DNA of 64,000 bases from Vibrio vulnificus NBRC 15645 = ATCC 27562 (GCF_002224265.1 NZ_CP012881.1:2976001-3040000); one strand, 5' to 3'. Positions 1-8,977 are shown, numbered from the stretch's first letter. Translations and numbers: made by a program. The notes: generated from the sequence alone by a model not told the origin.

Positions 1-969
1 CTAGAGTACGCCTGCAATGAAGTTCAAATCGACTTGAGAACGTATCGACGCTGGTATCAGCGAGGTGAAATACGGACAGACAAAAGACCGACCTGCGTTA
101 GACCTGTGCCTGCTAACAAGCTATCACCGCAAGAGCGCAATGCGATTATTGAGGTGTGCAACCGCCCTGAATACGCAAGTTTACCACCAACTCAAATTGT
201 CCCGACGTTGCTTGATAACGGTGAGTATATTGCTTCAGAGTCGAGCTACTATCGGGTTTTGAAAGCAGAAGGTCAGCTTCATACCCGAGGTCGTCAGCGA
301 AGTCGACAAAGGCAGGCCAAGCCAACAAGTTATACGGCAACAGGTCCCAATCAGGTGTACACATGGGACATTACGTACTTGCCATCTGTGGTTAAGGGAC
401 AGCACTATTACCTCTACGTGATTGAAGATATCTATAGCCGAAAAATCGTTGGCTATGATGTCTACGAATGTGAATGCGGTGAGTTAGCGTCACAGTTATT
501 GCAGCGGACGCTGATGCGCGAGCAATGCTTTAATCAGCCACTGGTACTTCACTCGGACAATGGTGCGCCAATGAAGTCACTGACGTTCAGAGCGAAAATG
601 GATGAGCTTGGTATTACTTCATCATACAGTCGCCCGAGAGTCAGTGATGATAACCCGTATGTTGAGTCGCTGTTCCGCACAGTGAAGTACATGCCTAGCT
701 GGCCAACAAAAGGCTTTGAACAACTCGATGCAAGTCGTAGTTGGGTTGAGGCGTTCGTACGTTGGTACAACACCGAGCACAAGCACAGTAAGTTAAATTA
801 CGTTACGCCATCAGAGCGTCACAGTGGTAAAGATAGCGAGATTTTAAGACGTCGTTCGGATGTGTTGTCGGTAGCAAGAGAGCGACACCCAGAGCGTTGG
901 TCAGGCAAGATAAGGAACTGTGAACCCGTTGGTGAGGTTCATCTAAATCCAGAAAGAAAAGCCGCTTAA
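1..969 (+). CDS. IS3-family transposase, C-terminal part
   Basis: DDE transposase that cuts and joins IS ends. The frame is open to base 1, so the true start is outside the window; the first in-window initiation-type codon is TTG at 34. The first residues look like a helix-turn-helix. Numbering from TTG34, the catalytic triad is D112 (WDITYLP), D175 (LHSDNGAP) and E211 (NPYVESLF), with 35 residues between the last two, which is the DD35E spacing of the integrase core. An LNYVTPSER motif near the C-terminus is typical of IS3 OrfB. I cannot tell whether the complete element has a separate OrfA with frameshifting or a single long frame. It is probably active unless the missing part is damaged. 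Confidence 0.9.
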   Translation, partial: LEYACNEVQIDLRTYRRWYQRGEIRTDKRPTCVRPVPANKLSPQERNAIIEVCNRPEYASLPPTQIVPTLLDNGEYIASESSYYRVLKAEGQLHTRGRQRSRQRQAKPTSYTATGPNQVYTWDITYLPSVVKGQHYYLYVIEDIYSRKIVGYDVYECECGELASQLLQRTLMREQCFNQPLVLHSDNGAPMKSLTFRAKMDELGITSSYSRPRVSDDNPYVESLFRTVKYMPSWPTKGFEQLDASRSWVEAFVRWYNTEHKHSKLNYVTPSERHSGKDSEILRRRSDVLSVARERHPERWSGKIRNCEPVGEVHLNPERKAA

Positions 970-1009
970 TAACTAAGCGAATGATGACAACTACCTTGAA
1001 AAACGCCGA
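1..1009 (+). mobile_element. IS3-family insertion sequence, right part (left part outside window)
   Basis: The element enters from the left edge and carries a DDE transposase reading frame. It ends near 1009, where the sequence switches abruptly to the 3' part of a gene-free family A cassette (compare 6830-6925). The right end is the segment around 978-1009; the exact last base and any target duplication cannot be fixed without the left end. The insertion lies in the cassette spacer, not in an attC site, so the host cassette kept its attC. Confidence 0.8.
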
Positions 1010-1106
1010 TCATGAGTCATTTCAGTTTTTTGGTTTTTGGCTTTTGTTTGTGAATCAAAGTCGAGTTAATCTTGTTTTTAGTAAAACGTAAGCCATTGAA
1101 GCTTAA
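1010..1106 (+). repeat. Family A gene-free cassette, remnant right of the IS
   Basis: Matches the last ~97 bp of subgroup A-ii cassettes such as 6582-6925, including the conserved AAGTCGAGTTAA. The rest of this cassette lies beyond the IS, outside the window. Confidence 0.85.
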
Positions 1107-1233
1107 GCATAACAAGGCGTTTAAGCGGGATTCATGCCGCGTGGCATTTTTGGTATGCGGTGAGTTTTGGTGGTGAAAGTGGTCTGCGGAAGCTTGGTTT
1201 AGGCGGCATTCACCCCTTAACGCAGCGTTATGC
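1107..1233 (+). repeat. attC site, class a
   Basis: Boxes gcataac / gttatgc. Closes the IS-interrupted family A cassette. Confidence 0.95.
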
Positions 1234-1583
1234 TTAATCACGTAAAATCAGTGGTTTATGGTTTTTCTTTGTTCCCTAGGCTTTTCAGTTTTGTGTTTGT
1301 CGGCAAGCCAGCTTTTTTGAGCACTGTTTTTCGGACACTTATTCTTTGGCGCTGGAAATTCAGAGAATTACCTCATTCAATTCTCGGGCAAGCGCGAGGT
1401 TAGGGCGGTTGGCTCAATCAGAAATCCATTTTTAGGTTTTCAACTCCAAGCCAGTTTTGCCAAAATCCGAAGTCTGATTATCAAAACTATGATTCATTTC
1501 GGTTTTCTACGTTTTGGTTTTTGTGTGTAAATCAAAGTCGAGTTAATCTTGGTTTTGGTCAAACGTAACCCATTGAAGCTTAA
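1234..1583 (+). repeat. Family A gene-free cassette (A-i)
   Basis: About 350 bp, beginning TTATGCTTAATCACG and ending AAGCTTAAGCATAAC. Subgroup A-i is recognised by the middle segment with AATCCATTTTTAGG. No open frame with a ribosome binding site; reverse frames seen here run into the attC and are not genes. Confidence 0.9.
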
Positions 1584-1710
1584 GCATAACAAGGCGTTTA
1601 AGCGGGATTCATGCCGCGTGGCATTTTGGGTTTGCGGTGAGTTTTGGTGGTGAAAGTGGTCTGCAGAAGCTTGGTTTATGCGGCATTCACCCCTTAACGC
1701 GGCGTTATGT
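1584..1710 (+). repeat. attC site, class a
   Basis: Boxes gcataac / gttatgt. Belongs to the A cassette at 1234. Confidence 0.95.
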
Positions 1711-2057
1711 TTAGTCACGTAAAATCAGTTGGTTGCATCTTTTCTTTGTTCCTTCGTATTTCTAATTTTGGTCTTGTCGGCAAGTTAAATTCAGTGGTCG
1801 CTGTTTTCTGGACTCCAATTCGTGGGCGCTAAAAATTCAGAGTGTTGCCTCATTTAAGTTCAGTGCGTTTGTGAGTCGAATGAAGCGATGTTAGTTTCAA
1901 CGTTTGAGCACCAGTTTTCGGTTTCTCACGCTAAAACTTCAATATCAGTACAATCAAAATTATGAGTTAATTCAGCTTTTTAGCTTCTAACTTTGGTTTT
2001 CAAAGTTAAGTCGAGTTAAGCTCTTGGTATCGTAAAACTTAACCCTTTGAGCCTTAA
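1711..2057 (+). repeat. Family B gene-free cassette
   Basis: Begins TTATGTTTAGTCACG and ends GAGCCTTAAACATAAC. It is the GAGTCGAATGAAGCG variant of family B. Shares TGTCGGCAAG, GGGCGCTAAAAATTCAGAG and AAGTCGAGTTAA with family A. No gene seen. Confidence 0.9.
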
Positions 2058-2184
2058 ACATAACAAGGCGTTTAAGCGGGATTCATGCCGCGTGGCATTT
2101 TTGGTTTGCGTTGAGTTTTGGTGGTGAAAGAGGTCTGCGGAAACTTGGTTTAGGCGGCACTCACCCCTTAACGCAGCGTTAGCT
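2058..2184 (+). repeat. attC site, class a
   Basis: Boxes acataac / gttagct. Belongs to the B cassette at 1711. Confidence 0.95.
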
Positions 2185-2219
2185 GGTAAGTGGAATATTC
2201 ATCAGAAAAAGGATTGTCT

Positions 2220-2528
2220 ATGTTTAAAGAACCGATAAAGTCATCATTTGCAACGGTACAAATAGGTGTGGCAAAGGCGGACGGTAAGCTGTCGTTGACG
2301 GATACAGAGGTTGTTTTTGTCCCATTTAACGAGCAGCTTGGCCTCGGTCCCTACCATATCAAGCGTGATGAAATAAAGTCAGTGATTCAAGATGTGGGTA
2401 AGGGTGGTGGAATCATTCCGATCACAACTGATGCAATTCGAATCACTTTATCAAATGATTCAACGTTTGTTTTTATCACGGCTAATCCGAAACAGTGGGT
2501 CGAAATTTTCAGTGAAATTACCAGCTAA
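2220..2528 (+). CDS. Small hypothetical protein, copy 1 (GRAM/PH-like?)
   Basis: 102 residues. ATG 2220 is chosen because AAAAAGGA precedes it at good spacing; an upstream GTG at 2190 would add 10 residues but has no such site. Alternating hydrophobic strands (TEVVFVPF, IKSVIQDV, AIRITLSNDSTFVFIT) and a final helix (PKQWVEIFSEI) suggest a GRAM/PH-like fold, as in small lipid-binding or scaffold domains; this is inference from pattern only. No signal peptide or membrane segment. The stop TAA is the TAA of the following attC. A second cassette at 11229 encodes the same protein with one change (TTDAIR here, TTEAIR there). Confidence 0.75.
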   Translation: MFKEPIKSSFATVQIGVAKADGKLSLTDTEVVFVPFNEQLGLGPYHIKRDEIKSVIQDVGKGGGIIPITTDAIRITLSNDSTFVFITANPKQWVEIFSEITS

Positions 2529-2648
2529 CAAAGCGTTTAAGAGGGACTTGGCACGCGTGGCATTTTCGGTTTGCAGTTGGTTTAGTGGTTAAGGTGTGAT
2601 GCGGTCACGTTGTAGTGCGTGCCGGCGCCCCTTAACGCGGCGTTATGT
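2523..2648 (+). repeat. attC site, class b
   Basis: Boxes agctaac / gttatgt. The same gene at 11229 is followed by a class a attC instead, so gene and site have been reshuffled. Confidence 0.95.
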
Positions 2649-2662
2649 GTAATGAGGATACT

Positions 2663-3116
2663 ATGCAAAAATTCGCAGCTGTTTTAGGTTTGCTGTGTGT
2701 GCCTTATGTGTATGCTGAATCAATTGAAGGGTGTTATTTGGTTGCTGATGAGATAACCAGTTTTTCATCTGAAGAGTCAGAGATTCAGTCTACTTACGTA
2801 AAAATTTCAAGGCCCGCTGGAAACTACTCGGTCGAGGGTCTTATTTGGGGGGGCTAATTTTCATGTTTGCCATATTGCTTCTCCGATTGAAGGCGTTGGT
2901 GGGCCACTGCAAATGAACTATGTCGACAATAAACTCGTCTATAGCTACAGTGAGGCCGAATACAACATTAATTGTGAGCTAGAATTCTCCTTTAAAGATA
3001 ACTCATTGACAATAAAGGACTCTAATCATCATTGTTCTGAGTACGTCTTTTATTGTGGTGCTAGAGTTGGTTTAGATAAAGTTGAGTTACCCAAAGTAGC
3101 ACAAGATTGCCCTTAA
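2663..3116 (+). pseudogene. Secreted hypothetical protein, frameshifted at a G7 run
   Basis: The gene starts at ATG 2663 (AGGATACT upstream) with a signal peptide, residues 1-18 of MQKFAAVLGLLCVPYVYA, followed by ESIEGCYLV. The frame stops at 2855-2857 just after a run of seven G at 2847-2853. In the next frame the coding sequence continues without interruption (ANFHVCHIASPIEG ... VELPKVAQDCP) to 3116. Removing one G restores a single ~150-residue exported protein with several cysteines. This is either a true frameshift, a phase-variable tract or a sequencing error. Family unknown. Confidence 0.7.
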
Positions 3117-3121
3117 ATTAC

Positions 3122-3248
3122 ACATAACAAAGCGTTCAAGAGGGACTTGGCACGCGTGGCATTTTCGGTTTGCGTTGGGTTCAGTGGTTACGGCACTGTG
3201 CGGTAGCTTTAGTATTGCGTGCCTGCGCCCCTTAACGCGGCGTTATGT
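3122..3248 (+). repeat. attC site, class b
   Basis: Boxes acataac / gttatgt. Closes the frameshifted secreted-protein cassette. Confidence 0.95.
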
Positions 3249-3268
3249 TCACAAGATGGATTGTAGAT

Positions 3269-3598
3269 ATGGATGAAAAAGTACAAATAGCTTTTGGTGT
3301 TTGGGCGGGTGTTTCACTCCTCGGTTATGTGTTGTTCTATGCGAATAAAAATACACAGTTTAAGAGGAAATATTATCCAGCATTCTCTGTCGTGACGGGC
3401 GCTTTATTTTTGTTCATCGTTAACTTGATGGGGTTTTTTAAACATCAATTCTGGATTGTAATTGTCCCCATTGTTGCGCTAATAACTTTTATGAACATAC
3501 GCGGTGCTAAGTTTTGCGACAACTGTGGGAAATCAAACTTTACGCAATCGTTAAAAGATAAAAAAATCGAATGTCAAAAATGTGGGCATACTATTTGA
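3269..3598 (+). CDS. Membrane protein with C-terminal zinc ribbon
   Basis: About 109 residues from ATG 3269. An ATG at 3245 inside the attC right box would add eight residues and cannot be excluded; GGATT upstream of 3269 favours the later start. Two or three membrane helices fill residues ~7-78. The cytosolic tail carries two cysteine pairs (FCDNCGK and IECQKCGH) that should bind one zinc, the layout of a zinc-ribbon anchored to the membrane. Function unknown; metal-dependent folding is inferred from the CxxC pairs. Confidence 0.65.
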   Translation: MDEKVQIAFGVWAGVSLLGYVLFYANKNTQFKRKYYPAFSVVTGALFLFIVNLMGFFKHQFWIVIVPIVALITFMNIRGAKFCDNCGKSNFTQSLKDKKIECQKCGHTI

Positions 3599-3607
3599 GC
3601 AATGTGA

Positions 3608-3734
3608 ACATAACAAGGCGTTTAAGAGGGATTCATGCCGCGTGGCATTTTTGGTTTGCGTTGAGTTTTGGTGGTGAAAGTGGTCTGCGGAAGCTTGGTT
3701 TATGCGGCATTCACCCCTTAACGCAGCGTTATGT
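3608..3734 (+). repeat. attC site, class a
   Basis: Boxes acataac / gttatgt. Closes the zinc-ribbon membrane protein cassette. Confidence 0.95.
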
Positions 3735-4080
3735 TTAGTCACGTAAAAACAGTGGGTTGCATCTATTCTTTGTTTCTTCGTATTTCTAATTTTGGTCTTG
3801 TCGGCAAGTTACGTTTAGTGGTCGCTGTTTTCTGGACTCCAATTCGTGGGCGCTAAAAATTCAGAGAGTTGCCTCATTGAATTCCAGAATGTAGGCGAGG
3901 TGAGTGAAGTGATTTTGATTTCAAAGTTAGAGCCCCATCTTTTCGATTTCTCACGTTATAAGTCAAAGTCGGCACAATCAAAATTATGATTTAATTCAGC
4001 TTTTTAGCGTCTGGTTTTGGTTTGCAAAGGTAAGTCGAGTTAAGCTATTGGTATCGCAAACTTAACCCTTTGAGCCTTAA
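3735..4080 (+). repeat. Family B gene-free cassette
   Basis: GTAGGCGAGGTGAGTGAAG variant of family B, about 346 bp. No gene seen. Confidence 0.9.
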
Positions 4081-4207
4081 ACATAACAAGGCGTTTAAGA
4101 GGGATTCATGCCGCGTGGCATTTTTGGTATGCGGTGAGTTTTGGTGGTGAAGGTGGTCTGCGGAAGCTTGGTTTATGCGGCATTCACCCCTTAACGCGGC
4201 GTTATGT
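4081..4207 (+). repeat. attC site, class a
   Basis: Boxes acataac / gttatgt. Belongs to the B cassette at 3735. Confidence 0.95.
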
Positions 4208-4568
4208 TTAATCACGTAAAATCAGTTGGTTGCATCTCTTCTTTTCATTCTCGGCTTTCTAATTTTGGTCTTGTCGGCAAGTTAACCTCATTGGGCGCTG
4301 TTTTCTGGACTCCAATTCTTGGGCGCGAAAAATTCTGAGAGTTGCCTCATTAAAGCTCAGTGCATTTGGGAGTCGAATAAAGCGTCTTTGTTTCAAAGTT
4401 TCAAAGTTTCAAAGTTTCAACTCCAGTTTTCGGCTTCTCACGCTAAAACTCAAAATCATTAGAATCAAATTTATGAGTTAATTCAGCTTTTTAGCGTCTG
4501 GTTTTGGTTTTCAAAGTTAAGTCGAGTTAAGCTCTTGGTGTCGTAAAACTTAACCGTTCGAGTCTTAA
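4208..4568 (+). repeat. Family B gene-free cassette with expanded 8-nt repeat
   Basis: Longest B copy (361 bp). The extra length comes from a short tandem repeat at 4391-4421. No gene seen. Confidence 0.9.
4391..4421 (+). repeat. Tandem repeat, unit TTTCAAAG
   Basis: Nearly four copies of the 8-nt unit TTTCAAAG. Other B cassettes have one copy at this place (for example around 11840), so this is a local slippage expansion. Confidence 0.9.
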
Positions 4569-4694
4569 ACATAACAAGGCGTTTAAGTGGGATTCATGCC
4601 GCGTGGCATTTTTGGTTTGCAGTGAGTTTTGTGGTGAAAGTGGTCTGCGGAAAGCTGGTTTAGGCGGCATTCACCCCTTAACGCAGCGTTATGC
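4569..4694 (+). repeat. attC site, class a
   Basis: Boxes acataac / gttatgc. Belongs to the B cassette at 4208. Confidence 0.95.
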
Positions 4695-4706
4695 ACCAGG
4701 TGAAAA

Positions 4707-4955
4707 ATGAGACCTTTCAAAATAGCTAGCTTACTTAGCTTTTGTCTTGGATGCTTTGTAGGTTTTGTGATTTTATACGCTGCATGGCAACACAATCCGC
4801 AGCATCAATATCATTCGGGAAGTCATATTGACTTTGGATATTTAGCTGGGTTGTGGTTGTTCTGGTGTATTAGTGTGACCTTAGTTTCTATGCCCGTTAT
4901 TTGGCTAATAGCTAAGATTCTTAATGGCTTCTTGGTTGATCGGGATCGTGCATAA
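4707..4955 (+). CDS. Small two-helix membrane protein
   Basis: 82 residues; ATG 4707 follows AGGTG. Two hydrophobic segments (about residues 5-27 and 43-72) separated by a polar, histidine-rich loop (HNPQHQYHSGSH) indicate an inner-membrane protein with both ends probably in the cytosol. The stop TAA overlaps the left box of the attC. Family not recognised; the histidine-rich loop could bind metal, but that is speculation. Confidence 0.6.
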   Translation: MRPFKIASLLSFCLGCFVGFVILYAAWQHNPQHQYHSGSHIDFGYLAGLWLFWCISVTLVSMPVIWLIAKILNGFLVDRDRA

Positions 4956-5076
4956 CAAGGCGTTTAAGCGGGATTCATGCCGCGTGGCATTTTTGGTTTG
5001 CAGTGAGTTTTGGTGGTGAAAGTGGTCTGCGGAAGCTTGGTTTATGCGGCATTCACCCCTTAACGCGGCGTTATGC
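4950..5076 (+). repeat. attC site, class a
   Basis: Boxes gcataac / gttatgc. Its TAA is the stop codon of the gene at 4707. Confidence 0.95.
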
Positions 5077-5420
5077 TTAATCACGTAAAATCAGTGGTTT
5101 ATGGCTTTTCTTTGTTCCCTCAGCTTTTTGACTTTGAGCTCGTCGGCAAGTTGGTTTCAGTGGGCGCTGTTTTCTGGACACTTATTCTTTGGCGCTGGAA
5201 GTTCAGAGAATTGCCTAAATCAGTTTTCGCGTAAGCGCGAGGTTAGGGCAGTTGGCTTAATCAGATATTTGAACTTGGCTTTTTGAGTTTTAGTCGCCAA
5301 ATTTCAAAGTCCGATTTTTAAAACAATGAGTCATTTCGGTTTTCTACGTTTTGTCTTTTGTTTGTAAATCAAAGTCGAGTTAATCTTGGTTCTAGCAAAA
5401 CGTAACCCATTGAAGCTTAA
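5077..5420 (+). repeat. Family A gene-free cassette (A-ii), relic frame open
   Basis: About 344 bp; subgroup A-ii (middle segment AGTCGCCAAATTTCAAAG). A hydrophobic frame from ATG 5101 (FLCSLSFLTLSSSASWFQ) is open here but has a stop in most family members and lacks a convincing ribosome binding site, so it is not called as a gene. Confidence 0.85.
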
Positions 5421-5547
5421 GCATAACAAGGCGTTCAAGAGGGATTCATGCCGCGTGGCATTTTTGGTATGCGGCGAGTTTTGGTGGTGAAAGTGGTCTG
5501 CTGAAGGTTGGTTTGAGCGGCACTCACCCCTTAACGCAGCGTTATGT
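5421..5547 (+). repeat. attC site, class a
   Basis: Boxes gcataac / gttatgt. Belongs to the A cassette at 5077. Confidence 0.95.
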
Positions 5548-5562
5548 ATCACATGAGGATTT

Positions 5563-5976
5563 ATGGAATTAGCCAACTTTAAAGACGATTTCTGGCAGCT
5601 TCGAAACGGAGAAGCGTGCCATAGAGAGCATCCTGATACTTTTTGGATTCCTTCCTTAAACGATAGGAAAGCCTTGAAAGTTGGGGATGCAGCTAAAGTA
5701 ATTTTGGAAATCGAGTGTGAAGATGAAGCTGGTGAAATTCACATTGAATCTGAGCGAGGGTACTTAATCGTATCTGAAATTGTCGGCGATAAGTTTATCG
5801 GCATACTGGATTTCCAACCTTGTTGCGTTGAACCGAATGATGAAAATGTATATCTGGGGTTTGGTGTGGAAATTCCTTTTGGCCTAGAACATATCATCGA
5901 TATAGAACGACCACCGCAAGACTATGTTGATTGGCAATTAGCCCAGAAGCCAGAGAAAGTCTGGTATCGTCGGTGA
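5563..5976 (+). CDS. Hypothetical soluble protein (parent of the 26591 fragment)
   Basis: 137 residues, acidic; ATG 5563 with GAGGA upstream. The N-terminal part is charged (FKDDFWQLRNGEACHREHPDTFW), followed by strand-rich sequence with a conserved-looking core (YLIVSEIVGDKFIGILDFQ) and a C-terminal DYVDWQLAQKPEKVWY. No signal peptide or membrane segment. The style recalls small immunity-type or DUF2314/DUF2185-like proteins, but I do not recognise the family. Its last 72 codons and its attC are repeated exactly at 26591-26935 as part of a chimeric cassette. Confidence 0.75.
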   Translation: MELANFKDDFWQLRNGEACHREHPDTFWIPSLNDRKALKVGDAAKVILEIECEDEAGEIHIESERGYLIVSEIVGDKFIGILDFQPCCVEPNDENVYLGFGVEIPFGLEHIIDIERPPQDYVDWQLAQKPEKVWYRR

Positions 5977-5977
5977 T

Positions 5978-6103
5978 ACATAACAAACAATTTAAGAGTG
6001 ATTCACCACGCTTGGCATTTTTGGTTTGGGTTTAATTCAGTGTTTACGGTGTTCAATTTGAGTGTAGTGGTCGCGTGGTTCACACCTTAATTGGGCGTTA
6101 TGC
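5978..6103 (+). repeat. attC site, class d
   Basis: Boxes acataac / gttatgc. Identical to the site at 26810 up to the final GTTA, where the cassette junction lies. Confidence 0.95.
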
Positions 6104-6454
6104 TTAATCACCTAAAATCAGTGGTTTGTGGTTTTTTCTCTGTTCCCTCGGCTTTTCAGTTTTGTGTTTGTCGGCAAGTTGGCTTTTTTGAGCGCTGTTT
6201 TTCGGACTCTTATTCTTTGGCGCTAGAAATTCAGAGAGTTGCCTCAATCAATTCTCGGGCAAGTGCGAGGTTAGGGAGGTTGGCTCAATCAGAAATCCAT
6301 TTCTAAGTTTTCAAACTTCAAACTAGATTTGCCAAAGTTCCGAGCTTGATTGTCAAAACTATAATTCATTTCGGTTTTCTACGTTTTGTTTTTGCTTGTA
6401 AATCAAAGTCGAGTTAATCTTGGTTCTGGTCAAACGTAACCCATTGAAGCTTAA
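6104..6454 (+). repeat. Family A gene-free cassette (A-i)
   Basis: About 351 bp. The relic hydrophobic frame is closed by TGA in TTTTTTGAGCGC. No gene seen. Confidence 0.9.
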
Positions 6455-6581
6455 GCATAACAAGGCGTTTAAGAGGGATTCATGCCGCGTGGCATTTTTG
6501 GTATGCGGTTGGTTTTTGTGGTGAAAGTGGTGTGCGGAAACTTGGTTTAGGCGGCATTCACCCCTTAACGCAGCGTTATGC
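6455..6581 (+). repeat. attC site, class a
   Basis: Boxes gcataac / gttatgc. Belongs to the A cassette at 6104. Confidence 0.95.
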
Positions 6582-6925
6582 TTAATCACCTAAAATCAGT
6601 GGTTTATGGTTTTTCTTTGTTCCCTAGGCTTTTCAGTTTTGTGTTTGTCGGCAAGCTGGCTTTTTTGAGCGCTGTTTTTCGGACACTTATTCTTTGGCGC
6701 TAGAAATTCAGAGAATTGCCTCATTCAATTCTTGGGCAAGCGCGAGGTTAGGGCTGTTGGCTCAATCAGAGATTTGATCTTAGGTTTTTTCGTTTTAGCT
6801 GCCAAATTTCAAAGTCTGATTTTCAAAATCATGAGTCATTTCAGTTTTTTGGTTTTTGGCTTTTGTTTGTGAATCAAAGTCGAGTTAATCTTGTTTTTAG
6901 TAAAACGTAAGCCATTGAAGCTTCA
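6582..6925 (+). repeat. Family A gene-free cassette (A-ii)
   Basis: About 344 bp and nearly identical to the cassette at 63615; its last part also matches the IS-interrupted remnant at 1010. No gene seen. Confidence 0.9.
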
Positions 6926-7052
6926 GCATAACAAGGCGTTTAAGCGGGATTCATGCCGCGTGGCATTTTTGGTTTGCAGTGAGTTTTGGTGGTGAAAGTG
7001 GTGTGCGGAAGGTTGGTTTATGCGGCATTCACCCCTTAACGCAGCGTTAGGC
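6926..7052 (+). repeat. attC site, class a
   Basis: Boxes gcataac / gttaggc. Belongs to the A cassette at 6582. Confidence 0.95.
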
Positions 7053-7066
7053 GATAGGAGAATTAA

Positions 7067-7606
7067 ATGATAGAACGTGTATCCAAAAATCTACAGAACA
7101 ATCCATTGATTGTTATATCCATGTTTATAGTTTCAGTTTTTAGTGCAGTCGTAACGATCGCTCTCGGGTGGAACCAGTTTTACGGTGACTATCTATCTAA
7201 ATCGATCACTATCCCTGTTTGGTTTCTTATTCTTGTCCCGATTGTTGGTGCTTCTTTGTGGCTGATATTTAAGCCAACTGTTAATGCTAAAAAAGAGCTA
7301 AAAGAGTTTGAAAACATTGAAGGAAAGACTTTTGGTGTTCAGCAAGTTGTATTAGACGGAAGGACATTTAAGCGTTGTGAATTTGATGGTTCAGAGCTCA
7401 TTTTCAATGGAGAGTATGGCTTTAACTTAGAACGAAATAGTTTTCATGCTCCGAAATTTACTTTTGGAGGTTCTGCAAGTACTACAATATCAGTGTTAAC
7501 TAACATGTATAAAGACCCTGCTTTCAGACCTCTTGTCGATGAAACACTTGCGAATATAAAACGTGGTGTAATGCATGAGTCTGCACCTGTTGAAAAAATC
7601 GCCTAA
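7067..7606 (+). CDS. Membrane protein with cytosolic strand-rich domain
   Basis: 179 residues; ATG 7067 preceded by AGGAGA. Two membrane helices (about residues 14-35 and 48-68) are followed by a lysine-rich linker and a C-terminal domain (about 85-165) with a short pentapeptide-like stretch (FKRCEFDGSELIFNGEYGF). It is too short to be a regular pentapeptide-repeat protein. The stop TAA is supplied by the attC. Function unknown; membrane-anchored sensor or effector is possible. Confidence 0.7.
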   Translation: MIERVSKNLQNNPLIVISMFIVSVFSAVVTIALGWNQFYGDYLSKSITIPVWFLILVPIVGASLWLIFKPTVNAKKELKEFENIEGKTFGVQQVVLDGRTFKRCEFDGSELIFNGEYGFNLERNSFHAPKFTFGGSASTTISVLTNMYKDPAFRPLVDETLANIKRGVMHESAPVEKIA

Positions 7607-7725
7607 CAAACTGTTTAAGAGTGATTCGCAACGCGTGGCATTTTTACTATGCGTTAGTTTTAGTGGTTTAGGGGTATGCGGGAGCTTCGGTATTGCGTTG
7701 CTCACACCTTAACAGGGCGTTATAC
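7601..7725 (+). repeat. attC site, class c
   Basis: Boxes gcctaac / gttatac. Its TAA ends the gene at 7067. Confidence 0.95.
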
Positions 7726-8041
7726 GAAGTGTCCAAAATTTCCGTTGTTTCTCGTTCTTGTTGCCTTTGGCAGTGTATTTTGAATCGGCCTTTTCTCGCG
7801 CAAAATGTGGGTAGGGCAAGTTAATCGGCAGTCTGTTTTTTGCTGAAAGTCAGCAGCGTTGAGTTTAGTTGTACAAAGGCTTCGGTGTTGGCTGAATGTT
7901 CCTGTTCATTTGTTGTTGAACTTCCTTCTGCACATAGTTACTTTGGTTGTTTGTTGAATCACAAAAAGTGTTTGGTTTAATTGTGGTTTTTTGAGTTTTG
8001 GGTAATCTGTTTTTGCCCAGTTTGGCTGTATGCGTACGCTC
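7726..8041 (+). other. Gene-free singleton cassette
   Basis: 316 bp without homology to families A-D. A reverse frame of 68 codons (7865-8071) starts inside the next attC and has no ribosome binding site. I see no convincing gene or RNA. Confidence 0.6.
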
Positions 8042-8167
8042 GTATAACAAACAATTCAAGCGGATTCCCAACGCGTGGCATTTTTGGTTTGCGGTGATTT
8101 TGGGTGTTTAAGGTGGTGTGCGGCAGGTTGGTTTGTGCGTTGCTCACCACTTAATTGGGCGTTATGC
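8042..8167 (+). repeat. attC site, class d (hybrid arms)
   Basis: Boxes gtataac / gttatgc. Outer arms are class d, the inner part (ttggtttgcggtgatttt) is class a-like, suggesting recombination between classes. Confidence 0.92.
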
Positions 8168-8517
8168 TTAATCAGGTAAAATCAGTGGTTTATGGTTTTT
8201 CTTTGTTCCCTCAGCTTGTCAGTTTGGTGTTTGTCGGCAAGTTGGCTTTTGTGGGCGTTATTTTCTGGACATCCATTCTTGGGCGCTAAAAATTCAGAGA
8301 GTTGCCTCAATCAATTTTAGGGTAAGCGCGAGGTTAGGGCGGGTGGCTCAATCAGAAATCCATTTCTAGGTTTTCAAACTTCAAACTAGATTTGCCAAAA
8401 TTCTGAGCCTGATTGTCAAAACTATGATTCATTTCGGTTTTCTACGTTTTGGTTTTTGTTTGTAAATCAAAGTCGAGTTAATCTTGTTTCCAGAAAACGT
8501 AACCCATTGAAGCTTAA
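8168..8517 (+). repeat. Family A gene-free cassette (A-i), relic frame open
   Basis: About 350 bp. The hydrophobic relic frame is open past the usual TGA (TGGCTTTTGTGGGCG) but ends soon after at a TAG. No gene called. Confidence 0.85.
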
Positions 8518-8644
8518 GCATAACAAGGCGTTTAAGCGGGATTCATGCCGCGTGGCATTTTTGGTATGCGGTTGGTTTTGGTGGTGAAAGTGGTCTGCGC
8601 AAGCTTGGTTTATGCGGCATTCACCCCTTAACGCGGCGTTATGT
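8518..8644 (+). repeat. attC site, class a
   Basis: Boxes gcataac / gttatgt. Belongs to the A cassette at 8168. Confidence 0.95.
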
Positions 8645-8656
8645 GTAAAGGAATAT

Positions 8657-8977
8657 ATGACAAAATTTATCAATCTTTTCTTGTGTCTATTTTCTCTAAA
8701 CTGTCTTGCTGCTGAGTCGACAAAAGAGTGGAATGAACTCAATGAAATGTATGCAAGACAGATGGAAAATGGTCTATATCTAGATGCTGTTGATACATCG
8801 CTAAAACTCAATAATTTAGAACCAACAGATACTACAGTGTTGTTGTATATAGTCTACTCGCATACAAAAGCTGGCTTATCCGTTCCAATTTGGGTTTTGG
8901 CTGAGCCATGGCCTAATAAATCGGTTAAGGATCGCATGAACAGGCTTATTGCTGAATCAATAGGCTCAAACACATAA
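8657..8977 (+). CDS. Exported TPR-like small protein, copy 1
   Basis: 106 residues; ATG 8657 with AAAGGA upstream. Residues 1-18 form a signal peptide (MTKFINLFLCLFSLNCLA, cleavage near AAE). The mature part is helical, with a pair resembling one TPR unit (EWNELNEMYARQMENGLYLDAVDTSL) and a tryptophan-containing C-terminal half. Probably periplasmic or surface-attached. The stop TAA lies in the attC. A second copy at 41401 differs at a few residues (STKE versus PIKE, YLDAVDT versus YLEAVNT) and sits behind a different, short attC. Confidence 0.75.
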   Translation: MTKFINLFLCLFSLNCLAAESTKEWNELNEMYARQMENGLYLDAVDTSLKLNNLEPTDTTVLLYIVYSHTKAGLSVPIWVLAEPWPNKSVKDRMNRLIAESIGSNT

